Origin: Leishmania donovani | Lineage: Eukaryota > Euglenozoa > Kinetoplastea > Trypanosomatida > Trypanosomatidae | NCBI RefSeq assembly: GCF_000227135.1 | Contig: NC_018256.1 | Span: 960,078 to 1,024,077, forward strand | DNA: 64,000 bases | Direction: 5' to 3' | Shown here: piece after piece, positions 31,066-41,444 of the stretch | How positions within the stretch are numbered: the first letter of the stretch is position 1 | Layout of the letters: each line of letters opens with the position of its first letter | Position numbers and translations under genes: made by a program | Notes under the pieces: generated by a model | The model's input: only the letters and a program-made list of their open reading frames with translations | Databases searched by the model: none | What the model was told of the DNA's origin: nothing

Positions 31066-34000
31066 TCAGTACGCGCCGGAGCTCATGGCATCGTACATAT
31101 CCTTGTGAACCGTGCGCTTCGGCTTTTTCTTCCCACGCAAGCCAGCCGGCAGCACCGACAGCACCGTCTCCTTGATGAGTTTGCCGCGCGGCACCCACTT
31201 GGGCAAAGGGCGGCTGTTGTCCGCTAACATGAAGAAGATGACAGTCACCACCAGGGCGACAGCCACACCGGCGGTGGCGCCCATGGCGTAAAAGTTCGTC
31301 CTGTTCTGCTGACGCTTCGACGAGGAATATGGTGGCGGCGGACCCTGGCGGCTGAGCTGCGTCAGCAGCGGGTCGATGTGCAACACACGGCGGAACTCCG
31401 TCGTGCTTTCCGCCGCCGCACTAGGCTGGATGAGGGCCTCGACCACCACCTCGATGTCTGTGTCCACCCCTAGCGCGCCAGGGATGAAGGTAAAGGCATA
31501 CACGACATCCGCCGCCGCCGCGGACGACTCCATAAGCGTGCTGTAGGTGATGCTGTTGTTCTTCACGTGGGCCTCCAAGTCACGGAAGGCGAGGAAGGGG
31601 TACTTGTACTGCCACCAGTCACCGTCAGCGTCGCTGTTCGGGATCGAAGCCGCACCACTTCTCGGGTCCTTGTAGATGAGATAGATACGCGAGTTGTTGT
31701 GCTGCACGTACACGCTGCGCACCGTCACCTCGCTCGGCTTAACGCCGGGCATGTTGACGGCAAAGAGGGCCCAATCGTTCGGACCGTACGAGGAGCTGAG
31801 GTCGTCAATGCACAACGGCGTCACCGCTGCGACGCTCAGGGGGAACGGGCTCGACGCCAGCGACGAGCCGAGCGGGTCGAGCACCGGCCAGTAGCTGCCG
31901 CTGCGGCACGTGCTGAGCCCACCCCTCATGCGCGGAGAATCCTTTGAGAGACGGGAGACGTACATGGACAGATGCAGGTCCAGTCGCTTGTAACTGTGAT
32001 CGTCCATGAGCAGCACAAGCTGCACCGTGCCCTCGTAATGGAAGGCGCGCGAGAGGGTCTCGTTGAGGCCGCTGCTGCCCGGCACGATGCCACGCAGCGT
32101 CATGTTCTGGTACGCCGTATTGCAGTTCCGCGTCGGGGAGAACCCGGTCTGGTTGAAGACGTGCATCTTGCTATCTGGGCAGTCGCTCGGCATCGTGGCA
32201 GGCCCCTTGAATAGGTGCACACGGCCCTCGCCATCGGCGCAGTCCCCCTCCGGGAAGCTAGGGCCCGTGTAGGAGACGTCGACCCCCTGCAGCGGCGCCA
32301 CACACTTCATCTTGGAGCCGGTGCACGTCGGGCAGTGCTCGTCGCTGGGCGATATCCAGTCCTGTAATATCCACTTGAAGCCTTTCACGTGGCGGTCGCG
32401 GGCGTAGCTGGTGGTCATGTACGAGTCCACGAAGGGGTAGACGAGCATGTTGATGCCGAACGCCTGGTCCTGCGTCTCGTCGTCCAGGTACGTGAAGAAC
32501 TCGGCATCAACGGAGATGAGGGGATCCTGCATGCCCGTCTTGCTCACGGCGACAAATTGATGCAGGTTGATGAGGATGTTGTGACTACTGTAGAGCGCGT
32601 CGAACTGGCCGGGCTCGAGCCACGACCTCGCCTGCACGGCCTCGGAGTAGAGCGTGCCCTGCAGCTGGAGTTTCCCGACAAACGACCACACCGGAGACCC
32701 ATCATATTTCACCATTTTCCCCATCGAGCTCTGCTCGAATACGCCTGTCCACGTGGCATCGCAGTCGTCCACGTCGACTGTCCAGCGGCCAAGGGAAGTG
32801 TTCGTGTAGTTCGCCGGCGTCAGCAGCGGCGCGTAGCGGCACGGGTCGGTGAAGATGTCGCAGTTCACGTGCTTGCCGCCAAACTTCTGGTACCAGGACT
32901 GGCCGGTGTTGTAGTAGGCGCCAACGCCGCCGGTGCCGGAGTCGAGAGTCAGACTAAACCACTTCCACACATCCTCGCCCATGCCGGTACGACCTTGGTT
33001 AGCCAGGCAGCTCATCTCAAAACCAGGAGAGCCAGGGGCAACGCTGCCGGCAAAGTCCTTTGGCTCCATGTACGCCCTCTGGGACGTTGTAATAGGCTCG
33101 AAGGTGGGGAAGCGCACGCCGAGGTTGCCAATCAGACTGTAGACGAGGACGACGAGCGATTTGTTGCGCCACGTCACTTTCATGTCGTTGACTGTGCGGC
33201 CATCCTTGCGCGCGTAACCGGCGCCAGGTGTGATGTCCCACACCTTCCTGTTCGGGTACGTCTTCCAGGCGCTTGCGTTACACGTGCCGTGGCAGGTGAT
33301 CTGCTCGTTGGTGATGCTGGCATTGCTGTCCGGTTTGACTGGCGAATCTGTCGGCGCCGGGCGTAGTGTCCATTCATTTGACACAAGGAGGTAGGCCGTG
33401 CCGGTGCAGTATTGCTGGTTCATGCAGTGCATGGTGAACATGAAGGAAAACTGGCCCTCGTATTTCGGCGGTAAGTAAACAAAGTCTCCAATCAGCGACA
33501 CATTGACACTCCCCGCCTGCGGGGAGGTGTTGAGTGTGAAGTAGCGGCCGTGCGCACACATATCTTGTCCGGGCATGTTGTTCAGAGACGCGTTGATGGC
33601 CACGCCGGGGCTTGTCTGGTAGTAGTACACATTCGCGCACGGCGGCAGCGGCGGCATGGTCGTGGAGGTGGTGGGGAGTGGGGTGTAGGCGACGAACACC
33701 AGCTGTGTACGGCACACGAACGCCTTGGCGCAGTACACGTCTACGGCGGCGTAGTCTACCGCCTGCGACTTTGGCGCCTTGTAGTAGAACTCCCCCAGCA
33801 GGTTCAGCAGCAGAGAGCCTCTGATGTCGCTGCTGCTGTTCACGAGCAGGTACGTGGTGAAGTTGCACGAGGAGGTGGTGACGGGGTCGATGGTGTCGCT
33901 TATCGACTGCCCAGTCGGCACTTCGTACCGGAAAAGCTTGGGGCACATCACGATCGGCGCCGCGGTCGTTGTCGTCGACGTCGTCGGGGGCGCCGTGGTT

Positions 34001-35376
34001 GGGTAGGCAACGAGAAACATGACCTTAATCTGGCACAGAACCTCCTCATTGCACTTCATCAGCACCATTGCCACCACCTCCGCCTCGTCATCGGTAGCGT
34101 AAAAGAAGAAATCGCCACTAGCATCGAGGAAGAACCCCGGCACGGGAGACAGGATCGAGGGTGATGGGGTCGCACCGGAGCTGCACACGGTGCCGCTGCT
34201 TATCGCACCCGTCACGGAGCCGCCAGGCTCCAAAAGGTAGGTGACGACGCTGTTTGGACAGGCCGGGGGGTCGTACGTCAAGTGAATTACTACTAAACCG
34301 TGGCAAATGCTTACGCCGTTGCACGCGATGGTGTACGGGATGCTCGTGTTCTGTGGCACCGTGTCGTCACTGGTGGAGTAGACATAGCCCAGGGGGTCTG
34401 ACGGCTCCGCAACGACGGCCGTGCCCACAGACGGATCCTCGATAGTTGCCGTGTACCTGCACTCAGTGTCCTTCACGTCCAGCAACAGATCACCGAAGTA
34501 CACCTCGCCAATGCGGTAGGTGTTGGCGTAGGTTCGGTGCGAGCACCAAGGCAGCGTTTCTGGCGGCGCCGGTGTTGGGGCAGGGGTCGATGTCGGTGGA
34601 GCTGTCGTGACCGACGCAGACTCTAGCAACACGTCCACCGTGTCAGCACACACAGTAATGCCATTGCACCGCACGATGTAGCCGAGCAAGATGTTGTAGC
34701 CGACCGCGGCGGTTTTGGAGCTGGAGAAGGTGTAGGAAAGTCCCGAAGTGGCCACCACCACGGTGCCGACAGTCGACTCACCGGTGATGCTTGTCGTGTA
34801 GACGCAGCTTCCATCCTGTATATCCATCGGGAAGTTGTCATGGTATACCTCGCCAACCGAGTAGCTGCGCGCCTTGGATGCGTGCGAGCACAGTGGGTAC
34901 GTGGTGTTGGGCAGTACACTATCTGCTGAGCTGGAAGACGGCGATGACAGCGGTAACACATCCGAGGAGGAAGACGACGCCATCGTCTGCGACAGAGCGT
35001 AGGTGAGGGTCGACTGGCACTTGATCGTGTTGCCGCACATCGCATACAGTGTAAAAGTTGCCGGCGCGCGGTTGTTGATGCTCACCAGGAAGCTCCACTC
35101 ACTCAAGGCCACCACGGCGTTAGGAGGCGAAGGATCTTTCGCGATCGTGATGAAGATGGTCTCGTTGGAGGCGCACGGGACGACACCCTCGTATAGGAGG
35201 ATGCCAAGAGCTGTGCCGTCGGGGCCGGTGGTGTAGAGGGTGGCATCGTTGTCACAGAGAAGAGGGGTGGCTGAGTCAGCGCCAAGCCCGCGCGCCGTGG
35301 AGGCCATCGAGAGCAGTGCCACAGCCATCACTGTCATGATGGCTGAATGGTGCAGCGATGTCGAGTGACGCGGCAT
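31066..35376 (-). CDS. Large type I membrane protein with six four-cysteine repeats
   Basis: The protein is 1436 residues from the ATG at 35376. A signal peptide spans about 14-30, a single membrane helix about 1362-1385, and a basic 51-residue cytoplasmic tail follows. The N-terminal half is six tandem modules of about 80-120 residues. Each has four cysteines spaced C-x(24-27)-C-x(43-45)-C-x5-C: 41/68/114/120, 163/191/237/243, 278/306/352/358, 373/398/442/448, 478/504/549/555 and 580/607/651/657. Thr/Pro-rich linkers, probable O-glycosylation sites, separate most modules. Residues 690-1340 form a large ectodomain with more cysteines and many N-glycosylation sequons. I do not recognise the family. 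The layout suggests an extended, disulphide-rich surface or flagellar-pocket receptor or adhesin. It is not HAP2 as far as I can judge. Confidence 0.85.
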   Translation of the reverse strand: MPRHSTSLHHSAIMTVMAVALLSMASTARGLGADSATPLLCDNDATLYTTGPDGTALGILLYEGVVPCASNETIFITIAKDPSPPNAVVALSEWSFLVSINNRAPATFTLYAMCGNTIKCQSTLTYALSQTMASSSSSDVLPLSSPSSSSADSVLPNTTYPLCSHASKARSYSVGEVYHDNFPMDIQDGSCVYTTSITGESTVGTVVVATSGLSYTFSSSKTAAVGYNILLGYIVRCNGITVCADTVDVLLESASVTTAPPTSTPAPTPAPPETLPWCSHRTYANTYRIGEVYFGDLLLDVKDTECRYTATIEDPSVGTAVVAEPSDPLGYVYSTSDDTVPQNTSIPYTIACNGVSICHGLVVIHLTYDPPACPNSVVTYLLEPGGSVTGAISSGTVCSSGATPSPSILSPVPGFFLDASGDFFFYATDDEAEVVAMVLMKCNEEVLCQIKVMFLVAYPTTAPPTTSTTTTAAPIVMCPKLFRYEVPTGQSISDTIDPVTTSSCNFTTYLLVNSSSDIRGSLLLNLLGEFYYKAPKSQAVDYAAVDVYCAKAFVCRTQLVFVAYTPLPTTSTTMPPLPPCANVYYYQTSPGVAINASLNNMPGQDMCAHGRYFTLNTSPQAGSVNVSLIGDFVYLPPKYEGQFSFMFTMHCMNQQYCTGTAYLLVSNEWTLRPAPTDSPVKPDSNASITNEQITCHGTCNASAWKTYPNRKVWDITPGAGYARKDGRTVNDMKVTWRNKSLVVLVYSLIGNLGVRFPTFEPITTSQRAYMEPKDFAGSVAPGSPGFEMSCLANQGRTGMGEDVWKWFSLTLDSGTGGVGAYYNTGQSWYQKFGGKHVNCDIFTDPCRYAPLLTPANYTNTSLGRWTVDVDDCDATWTGVFEQSSMGKMVKYDGSPVWSFVGKLQLQGTLYSEAVQARSWLEPGQFDALYSSHNILINLHQFVAVSKTGMQDPLISVDAEFFTYLDDETQDQAFGINMLVYPFVDSYMTTSYARDRHVKGFKWILQDWISPSDEHCPTCTGSKMKCVAPLQGVDVSYTGPSFPEGDCADGEGRVHLFKGPATMPSDCPDSKMHVFNQTGFSPTRNCNTAYQNMTLRGIVPGSSGLNETLSRAFHYEGTVQLVLLMDDHSYKRLDLHLSMYVSRLSKDSPRMRGGLSTCRSGSYWPVLDPLGSSLASSPFPLSVAAVTPLCIDDLSSSYGPNDWALFAVNMPGVKPSEVTVRSVYVQHNNSRIYLIYKDPRSGAASIPNSDADGDWWQYKYPFLAFRDLEAHVKNNSITYSTLMESSAAAADVVYAFTFIPGALGVDTDIEVVVEALIQPSAAAESTTEFRRVLHIDPLLTQLSRQGPPPPYSSSKRQQNRTNFYAMGATAGVAVALVVTVIFFMLADNSRPLPKWVPRGKLIKETVLSVLPAGLRGKKKPKRTVHKDMYDAMSSGAY

Positions 35377-35426
35377 TTTCGGTTGTATCCTGTTCGGTAG
35401 TCACCTCAAATGAAAACGGGCGGCCC

Positions 35427-35471
35427 CTCAAGGGGCGGGCGTGTGGAGGGAGGAGGGGGAGAGGGTGAAGG
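35427..35471 (-). promoter_or_regulatory. Predicted trans-splice acceptor, six-repeat protein gene
   Basis: A C/T tract on the sense strand (about 35443-35471) is followed by AG at 35428-35427, 51 bases upstream of the ATG. Confidence 0.45.
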
Positions 35472-38400
35472 ATGGTGTACGAGAAGACGAGGGGGGAGGG
35501 CTGGCCGATTCCTTTTAGGCATTTATACGCGCGCGCACACACAAGAAAAAGAAAACCGCCAACACTAAAGAAAGAGCAGGCACCAATGAGCTACCAAAAA
35601 ACCCACAAAAGAAAGAATAAAGGTGCCAAGACAGACGCCTCACCCAACCCCTAACAAACAGCCGAAGTACAGAGAGAACCCAAGTATCTGGCCGACTCAC
35701 AACAAGCAAGGAAGGAGGAGAGCGACTACGTGGAATAAAACAGAGGAAAAATAAAAGAGGGCAACGACACAACTACCAACAATACAACGCGGACATCAAA
35801 ATAAGAATCATAACAAAAAAAAAGGTGCGCCGCCCATACAACGCGCTCAGACAGGGACAGCAAGAGGGTGGCCGCACTGAGCACCTTCTTCGTGCGCTTC
35901 TGCCCTTCGATTTTCGTTTTTCTTTTCCTCTCCGTTCAACACCAACGCTGAGAAAAAGAGAGATGTGAAAGAGAGGGAGAGACAGCACACACACACACTC
36001 ACACAAACACAGACCCAGAGACAGACAAGGACACAGACCATAAATATGGGGATGCCTCGCGGGCACGCCAGCACGGAGAGGAGCCGGAGAGAGAGAGAGT
36101 CACAAGAGAAAGCCTTCACACCGAGCAAACAAACGTGTGGCAAAGGTGCCCACGCAAGGGGAATGAAGGTGGGATGTGAGAAGACCGAGAAGTCTGCCGT
36201 CTCCCTCCGTTAGATATGTTCCTACTTCGACTCACAAAACTGCGCACAAACTACAAACCAAGCACAAGCACGTGCGCAGGGAGAACACTTGCGATATGCA
36301 AGGTGCCTCTCAGCTTGGTTAAGCCTTAACCGTTGGGCGCCGGTGCGTCGCTCGTTCGTTCGTTTTATGCTCGGCTGTGGTCGTGCGCGCCGGTTGTTGG
36401 ATTCGCTCCACACGCAGGCACTGTAGGCTAGCTGAGAGTGGCCCGCTTGAAGACAGATCAAAAAGATAAGCGTTAGTGATTTCGCGGAAGCGATGGCGCG
36501 GTAGCGCGCGTGTGCGATACAACTTTAGTGGAAGTCCGGCGTGTCGCGTCTGTTTTGCAGGCAAAGACGCAACAGGTTCGAATATATATGCGTGCGTGTC
36601 TCGCTACTTTCCGCTGGTGCTAAGAGAGATGAGCAGCCCGAGGAACGCGCCTCAACACACGCCGCAGGTGCAACCCCTCTGCTCCGCTGTGAAGATGGTG
36701 CGTGGAATAAGGTGGAGAAGCAAGAGCGAGGGTGTCACGCAGGTTTCAATCAATAGCACCGCGCAGGCACCAGCAACACAAAAACCACCGAGAAGATAAA
36801 AGAGAACTACAGCTAACAGCTGAAAACAAAAACACAGAACAGTACGAAGCTGTTCCACACTGCGTGTGTGTCGTGTGTGTGTGTAAGTGTGCGTCGTGTG
36901 GTAATGAGCACGTGAGCATGAAGAAGAGAGAGAGAAAAGGCGCGCGAGGAGACGATAAGATGCGATAAAAATAGAAGACCGCATGGTCCATAAAAACGAA
37001 AATAGAGGTTTCAGACGGGACACACAACGACCCCAGTCGGCGCGTAGTGAGCCGTTCGCTGGGGCATTCAAGGCTGAAGCTGACGAAGGCCATAGTCGGT
37101 CCCCCGCGAGCGAGGCGCGAGTATGGGAATGGCGGAGAGGTCAGATCCGCCTCTCGACTAAGCTAAGGCCCGGAAAGACAGGGATAAAGATGGAATTGAA
37201 GGAGGGGGAGGGCGTTGACCTTCTAAGCCGACAACAAACTTGCCGCTCGCCCATGCCGTGCGCTGCGCACATTGCCGCGGGACATTGCACGTCCCCCGTA
37301 TACGCTTGCGGTGCTTCTTCGGCATTTTTTTCTGCTCTTTTTTTCGTTCAAGTTACATTCATCATTGGCCGTAACAGCACTTGTGCACCATGCGTGAGCG
37401 GATGGAGAGGACGGGGAGGGAAGACGCGAGAAGAAAAGGGGAGGGGGAGGGGGTCACCCTGCAGGGTAAAACAACAGAAAGGGAACAACAGAGGACCCAA
37501 CTAACGAAGCCGCCACAATGAGCACCATCACCATCAGCACCTCCCTTCTTTTTACAACTACATTCCACCTTCTTTGTTTTGCGCGTCGCCTTTCTCTCTT
37601 CTCGGTTTTCCTTTTTTTTTGTCGCTGTTTTGCCTTTTTTTTGCGGGGAAGAGTCGCTCTGCCTCCCTCCTCCCTTCCCTTCCCTTCCCTCCCCCTCCCT
37701 CACTCACTCGCTCAGCGAGCCGAGCATCCATAACCGTAGTGACAACGACAGCGAAAAACCGACAAAAAGACAAGACACGGCAAGGGAGAAAGCAAGAGAA
37801 ACCAAAAACAGAGGCGACACCGCAGCACGGCAATACTGCGCGAAAAGCAAACACGAACCATAATGGGAAAACTCGAGAACAAGGAGAAAAATCAGTGTGG
37901 TGCGAACTACACGACTGAGAAGCAAACATCAGCCAGGGGCAGAGGGGCAGGAGCACCCGAAGCGCTCCCCCCTCCCTCATCCCCAAACGCGGACAGAGAG
38001 CAGCATCAACTCCTCCCACACCTTTCGACGCCAGGCTGCTCCGCCTTTGACTGAGCACACACGCGGACACGCCGACCTCACCCTTGTATCGGTGTGTCTT
38101 CTCCCTCCTTGTCGGCTACACGCGCCGTGCTCTCCCTTTTCTGTGTCCTCTGCCCTCCCCTCCATACGCTCACACGTGCAGAACGCACATCTACATCGAT
38201 GCCGGCAAACGTGTCTCTCCCCCTGTCTGCGCGAAGATACGAAGCGAGGGAACGTCGGGTGCGCACATCAAGCGAACGCGCACGAAAACTCTAACAAAAT
38301 TCGGATGGAGTATCCACACCACCACCACCATGCACCCATTCCAAAAGGAAGGAGAACGAGAGAGACCAGCCCAAGGGGTGCTAGCATAGAAGCAGCGAAA

Positions 38401-39293
38401 GGCGAGAGCATCTGCTTGTGGTGTCCCTGGGCGCATGTGTGGGAGACGGAGGTGCAGAATGCGGCAAGAAGGGCATCACATAGTCAGAGATAAGCGGAAA
38501 GGAAAAAGAGAGCGAGAACAAAAGAAGGGAACAAGACGGAAAATGAGGAAAAAAGAACGAGCAAGTGCTCACAGCCACAACCGCATCGGTGCATCACACG
38601 CCTTTGCCGTCCTTCCCTCTCTCTGTGTCTCTCTCTCCTTCTCAATCATCCGGCTGCAGTGCGATGTGTGCAGACGCTCCATGTGAACGATTCTTTGTTT
38701 CTTTTTTTCCCTCCTACCCTTCACTCGATCCCCATTTTAAGCGTGATGTGAACAGCACCAACAGAAAAAGAAGAAAAAAGGGCACAATGCACGGAAGGTG
38801 GGAGATCGCCAGCACATCATCTGGCATGCATGCAAATCGAGATATGAGCAGCACAGCAGCGGCAGCGATGGTATGGGAGAGAAAGGGGGGAGGGAGGGCG
38901 AGGAGGGGAGGGGCGCGCATGTGCAACAGCACAGTGACAACAAGTTGCATCACAGCAAAAAGGTTATCGAGTAAAAGGAGAGAGGGTCCAATACAATCAA
39001 AAAGAAAGGAGCGAAGAGGGCAACGAGAAGAGCAACAACAACGAAAAAGGAAAGTCGGGAAAATACAGAGAAAGAGATGGATCACGAGTAGCATGCGCAT
39101 AGTCATGTGCATGCACGCAGAGTGATTCCCATGCGCGTGCGTGTGTGTGTATGTATGTATGAGCGGAACGGGTACGTGTGCACGCGTGTCTTTCGCGCAT
39201 TCATCGAAGCTCACCGGAACAGCGTCCCTATCCTTGTCATCTGTTCACGAAGACAACGGGGCGACTGGCGAGGGGGAGGCTCTTTAGAGGAAA
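35472..39293. other. Spacer between the six-repeat protein and dynamin genes
   Basis: A 3.8-kb spacer. 36200-37350 has balanced composition, but frames in it look random. C/T-rich plus-strand blocks at 37540-37720 and 38040-38170 interrupt the usual purine bias. It includes the dynamin 3' UTR. No gene, RNA or retroposon is supported. Confidence 0.55.
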
Positions 39294-41396
39294 TTAGGCG
39301 CCGGCTTGCATGGACGAGGACGGTTCCTTGGTGAGCTGGTAGTCGCGCACGCTGTTGAGAGCATTCTGTGCCTTGGTGAGGGCCTCGAGCATCTCTTTGG
39401 CCGCCTTGCGCTGCGTTGCAATGCCTGGGGGCTCGGAGAGCAGTGCCTTGGCTGTCTTGTCCGAGTACAGCTCACTCACCAGGCGCGCATAGACTTCTTC
39501 TCGCAGACGAGTGATCATAAGCAGCGTAATGGCCTTGGGTACCTGATCGGCGACGTTGCCCTTCACAATCGAAAAATAGCCCTCCACCATCTCGCGAATG
39601 GCGCTGTTCATGTACTGCTCGTGCATCGTCATGTTTTTGCCTAGCATAATGCGCGACGGCACATCGTTCATGTCGGACTTGCTTCCGGGGCTCATGACAT
39701 TGTCGGCATTGCCCTGATCCCTCGACTTCTCCGGCCTCTTTTCATCCCTGCCGCCCCTCTTGTCGTCCTTCCTGTCGTCCCTCTTGATGTCCCTGCCGCT
39801 CTGCTTCGGATCCGCCTGTGTACTGCCAGCCGCTGAGGCGTTCGGGTCACTCGAATTCCGCGGCGGCGAGGATGCATCTCCGTTCGTGGTGCCGTAGATA
39901 TTCGCGAACGCGCGCTGCGCCAACTCGTCCATCATAGGATGCTTCACGTTAATGAAGCCGCGCTCGGCTTTAATGATGGTGCGCACGTGCGTCGAGGTCG
40001 GCAGCCGGTAGTCGAGCAGCATCTTCTTGCAGATCGAAATGATAGCGTCCTTCAGGTTCGGATAGCGGTCCACCTTGCCAGCGCAGATTTCGACGATCTT
40101 GGTCAGCTCCTCGTAGACGAAGGTGACGCACTTGATGCACGGCTCCTCGAGACGGGTGATCTGCTGCTTCGACAAGGCGACAAACACCTGGTCGGAGGGA
40201 AACAGAGTGGCGTGCATACCGGCCATGTTACGCGTGTTGATGCGGATGTAGTCGTCTGTGAGATCTTTCGTGGCGCTCAGGCTGGTCACGTAGGTGGCAA
40301 AGCACTCGTGGAAGATGTAGTCCAGACGCGCCCCACCAAGCAGCTCCTTCGTGGCATCCGTGATGCCACCATCAATCGTCTGATTCAGCGTGTCGCTGAA
40401 AAGCTTGATGAGATACAGCAGCTGTGCAGTGGGCTCGGTGATATCCTGCTCAAACATGCCCAGCTTCTCCATCTGCTTCTTGGTGGCTTCCATCAGCTGG
40501 TCCACGTGGCGCTTCAGGTCTGGAATAACGGCTTTGATGTGCTCCAGCAGCAAGAAGTTCAGTTTCTTGCTAAGGTAGGCGGTGCCGGCCTCCTCTGCGA
40601 TGGGGGAGTAGATGGGCGAGTTTGCAAAGAACTCGTACTCGCTCCGCCGGGCAGCCTCCATCGACTTGCGATCGTTGATATCCTGCTGACTACGGCACAC
40701 AACGCCGACGAAGCCGTGGCGGAGTTGTAGGACCTTGTTCTGCAGTACGTCAAAGCAGTCCGTGCCCTTGTCCATCAAGTCAATCTTGGTGAGCACACCG
40801 ACCGTGCGCACACCCTCGGGGTCCAGCTGCTTTGCCAGGCGCAGCGACTGGCTCGTGGCAAGATCGGTGTTGGCAGGAGAAATAGCCAGAATGATCGTGT
40901 TCTTGGGCGACACGTAGCGCGTCACCATATCCTTGATCTGGCGGTCAATGTCCTTTGGCTGATCGCCAACGGCGTTCATCACCAGACCAGGCAAGTCCAC
41001 GAGAGTCAGGTTCAGCACCGTGTTCGAGTAAACCTTGAGGCTGATCGGCTTATCCGTGATCGCGGACGGGCCGGCCATTTCGATCGTGCGGCGTGTGATT
41101 TCGTTTTGGATCTCGTTGAAGTCATAGAACTTCTTGTTGGGGATGTGCAGGAACTCGCCCCACTCCTCCTCGTTTGACTTGGGCAACTGAACGAGCTGCA
41201 GCACGAGAGGGCAGCGTGTGACAATGCCGGATCCGCGCGGCAAAAAGTCCTTGCCGACGATCGACTCCAGCACAGAGCTCTTGCCACAACTCTGACTACC
41301 GACGACAGCGATCTGAGGGAGGTTGAGTTTGATGTTCATCTTGACGCCGGCGAAGGCGTCATGAAGCTCATTGATCACGCTGATCAACTGGTCCAT
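39294..41396 (-). CDS. DLP1: Dynamin-like GTPase
   Basis: The protein is 700 residues from the ATG at 41396; the frame extends upstream only to a TTG. Dynamin-family GTPases assemble into helices that cut membranes. The GTPase domain is complete: P-loop GSQSCGKS (33-40), switch Thr in VTRCP (about 59-63), DLPG (134-137) and TKID (203-206). The middle/stalk region follows, then a highly charged Arg/Lys/Asp linker (about 510-570) in place of a PH domain, and the GTPase effector domain at the C-terminus. The missing PH and Pro-rich domains place it with Drp1/Vps1. In T. brucei the equivalent DLPs act in mitochondrial division and endocytosis; the same is inferred here. Confidence 0.96.
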   Translation of the reverse strand: MDQLISVINELHDAFAGVKMNIKLNLPQIAVVGSQSCGKSSVLESIVGKDFLPRGSGIVTRCPLVLQLVQLPKSNEEEWGEFLHIPNKKFYDFNEIQNEITRRTIEMAGPSAITDKPISLKVYSNTVLNLTLVDLPGLVMNAVGDQPKDIDRQIKDMVTRYVSPKNTIILAISPANTDLATSQSLRLAKQLDPEGVRTVGVLTKIDLMDKGTDCFDVLQNKVLQLRHGFVGVVCRSQQDINDRKSMEAARRSEYEFFANSPIYSPIAEEAGTAYLSKKLNFLLLEHIKAVIPDLKRHVDQLMEATKKQMEKLGMFEQDITEPTAQLLYLIKLFSDTLNQTIDGGITDATKELLGGARLDYIFHECFATYVTSLSATKDLTDDYIRINTRNMAGMHATLFPSDQVFVALSKQQITRLEEPCIKCVTFVYEELTKIVEICAGKVDRYPNLKDAIISICKKMLLDYRLPTSTHVRTIIKAERGFINVKHPMMDELAQRAFANIYGTTNGDASSPPRNSSDPNASAAGSTQADPKQSGRDIKRDDRKDDKRGGRDEKRPEKSRDQGNADNVMSPGSKSDMNDVPSRIMLGKNMTMHEQYMNSAIREMVEGYFSIVKGNVADQVPKAITLLMITRLREEVYARLVSELYSDKTAKALLSEPPGIATQRKAAKEMLEALTKAQNALNSVRDYQLTKEPSSSMQAGA

Positions 41397-41411
41397 GACT
41401 GTGAGTCTTTG

Positions 41412-41444
41412 CTGCGCGAGTATGTGAGGGGGAGGGGAAGGGTC
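41412..41444 (-). promoter_or_regulatory. Predicted trans-splice acceptor for the dynamin gene
   Basis: A sense-strand C/T tract (about 41424-41441) is followed by AG at 41413-41412, only about 15 bases before the ATG. This supports the shorter 700-residue product. Confidence 0.45.

Noticed and set aside
32389..33366. 325-codon plus-strand frame
   Set aside because: Antisense of the six-repeat membrane protein; Arg/Val/His-rich composition typical of complementary high-GC coding sequence.
31066..35376. HAP2/GCS1 gamete fusogen as identity of the large membrane protein
   Set aside because: I do not see the conserved HAP2-GCS1 cysteine block, and the six repeats with Thr/Pro linkers are not part of that family.
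36564..36590. GGTTCGAAT motif resembling a tRNA T-loop
   Set aside because: No T-stem pairing, D-arm or acceptor stem can be folded around it.
36746..37093. 115-codon minus frame with an ATG at 37093
   Set aside because: Composition drifts into Cys/Phe/Ser and His/Thr runs of the TG/CA repeats; no domain and no nearby splice tract.
39939..40730. 263-codon plus-strand frame
   Set aside because: Antisense of the dynamin gene.
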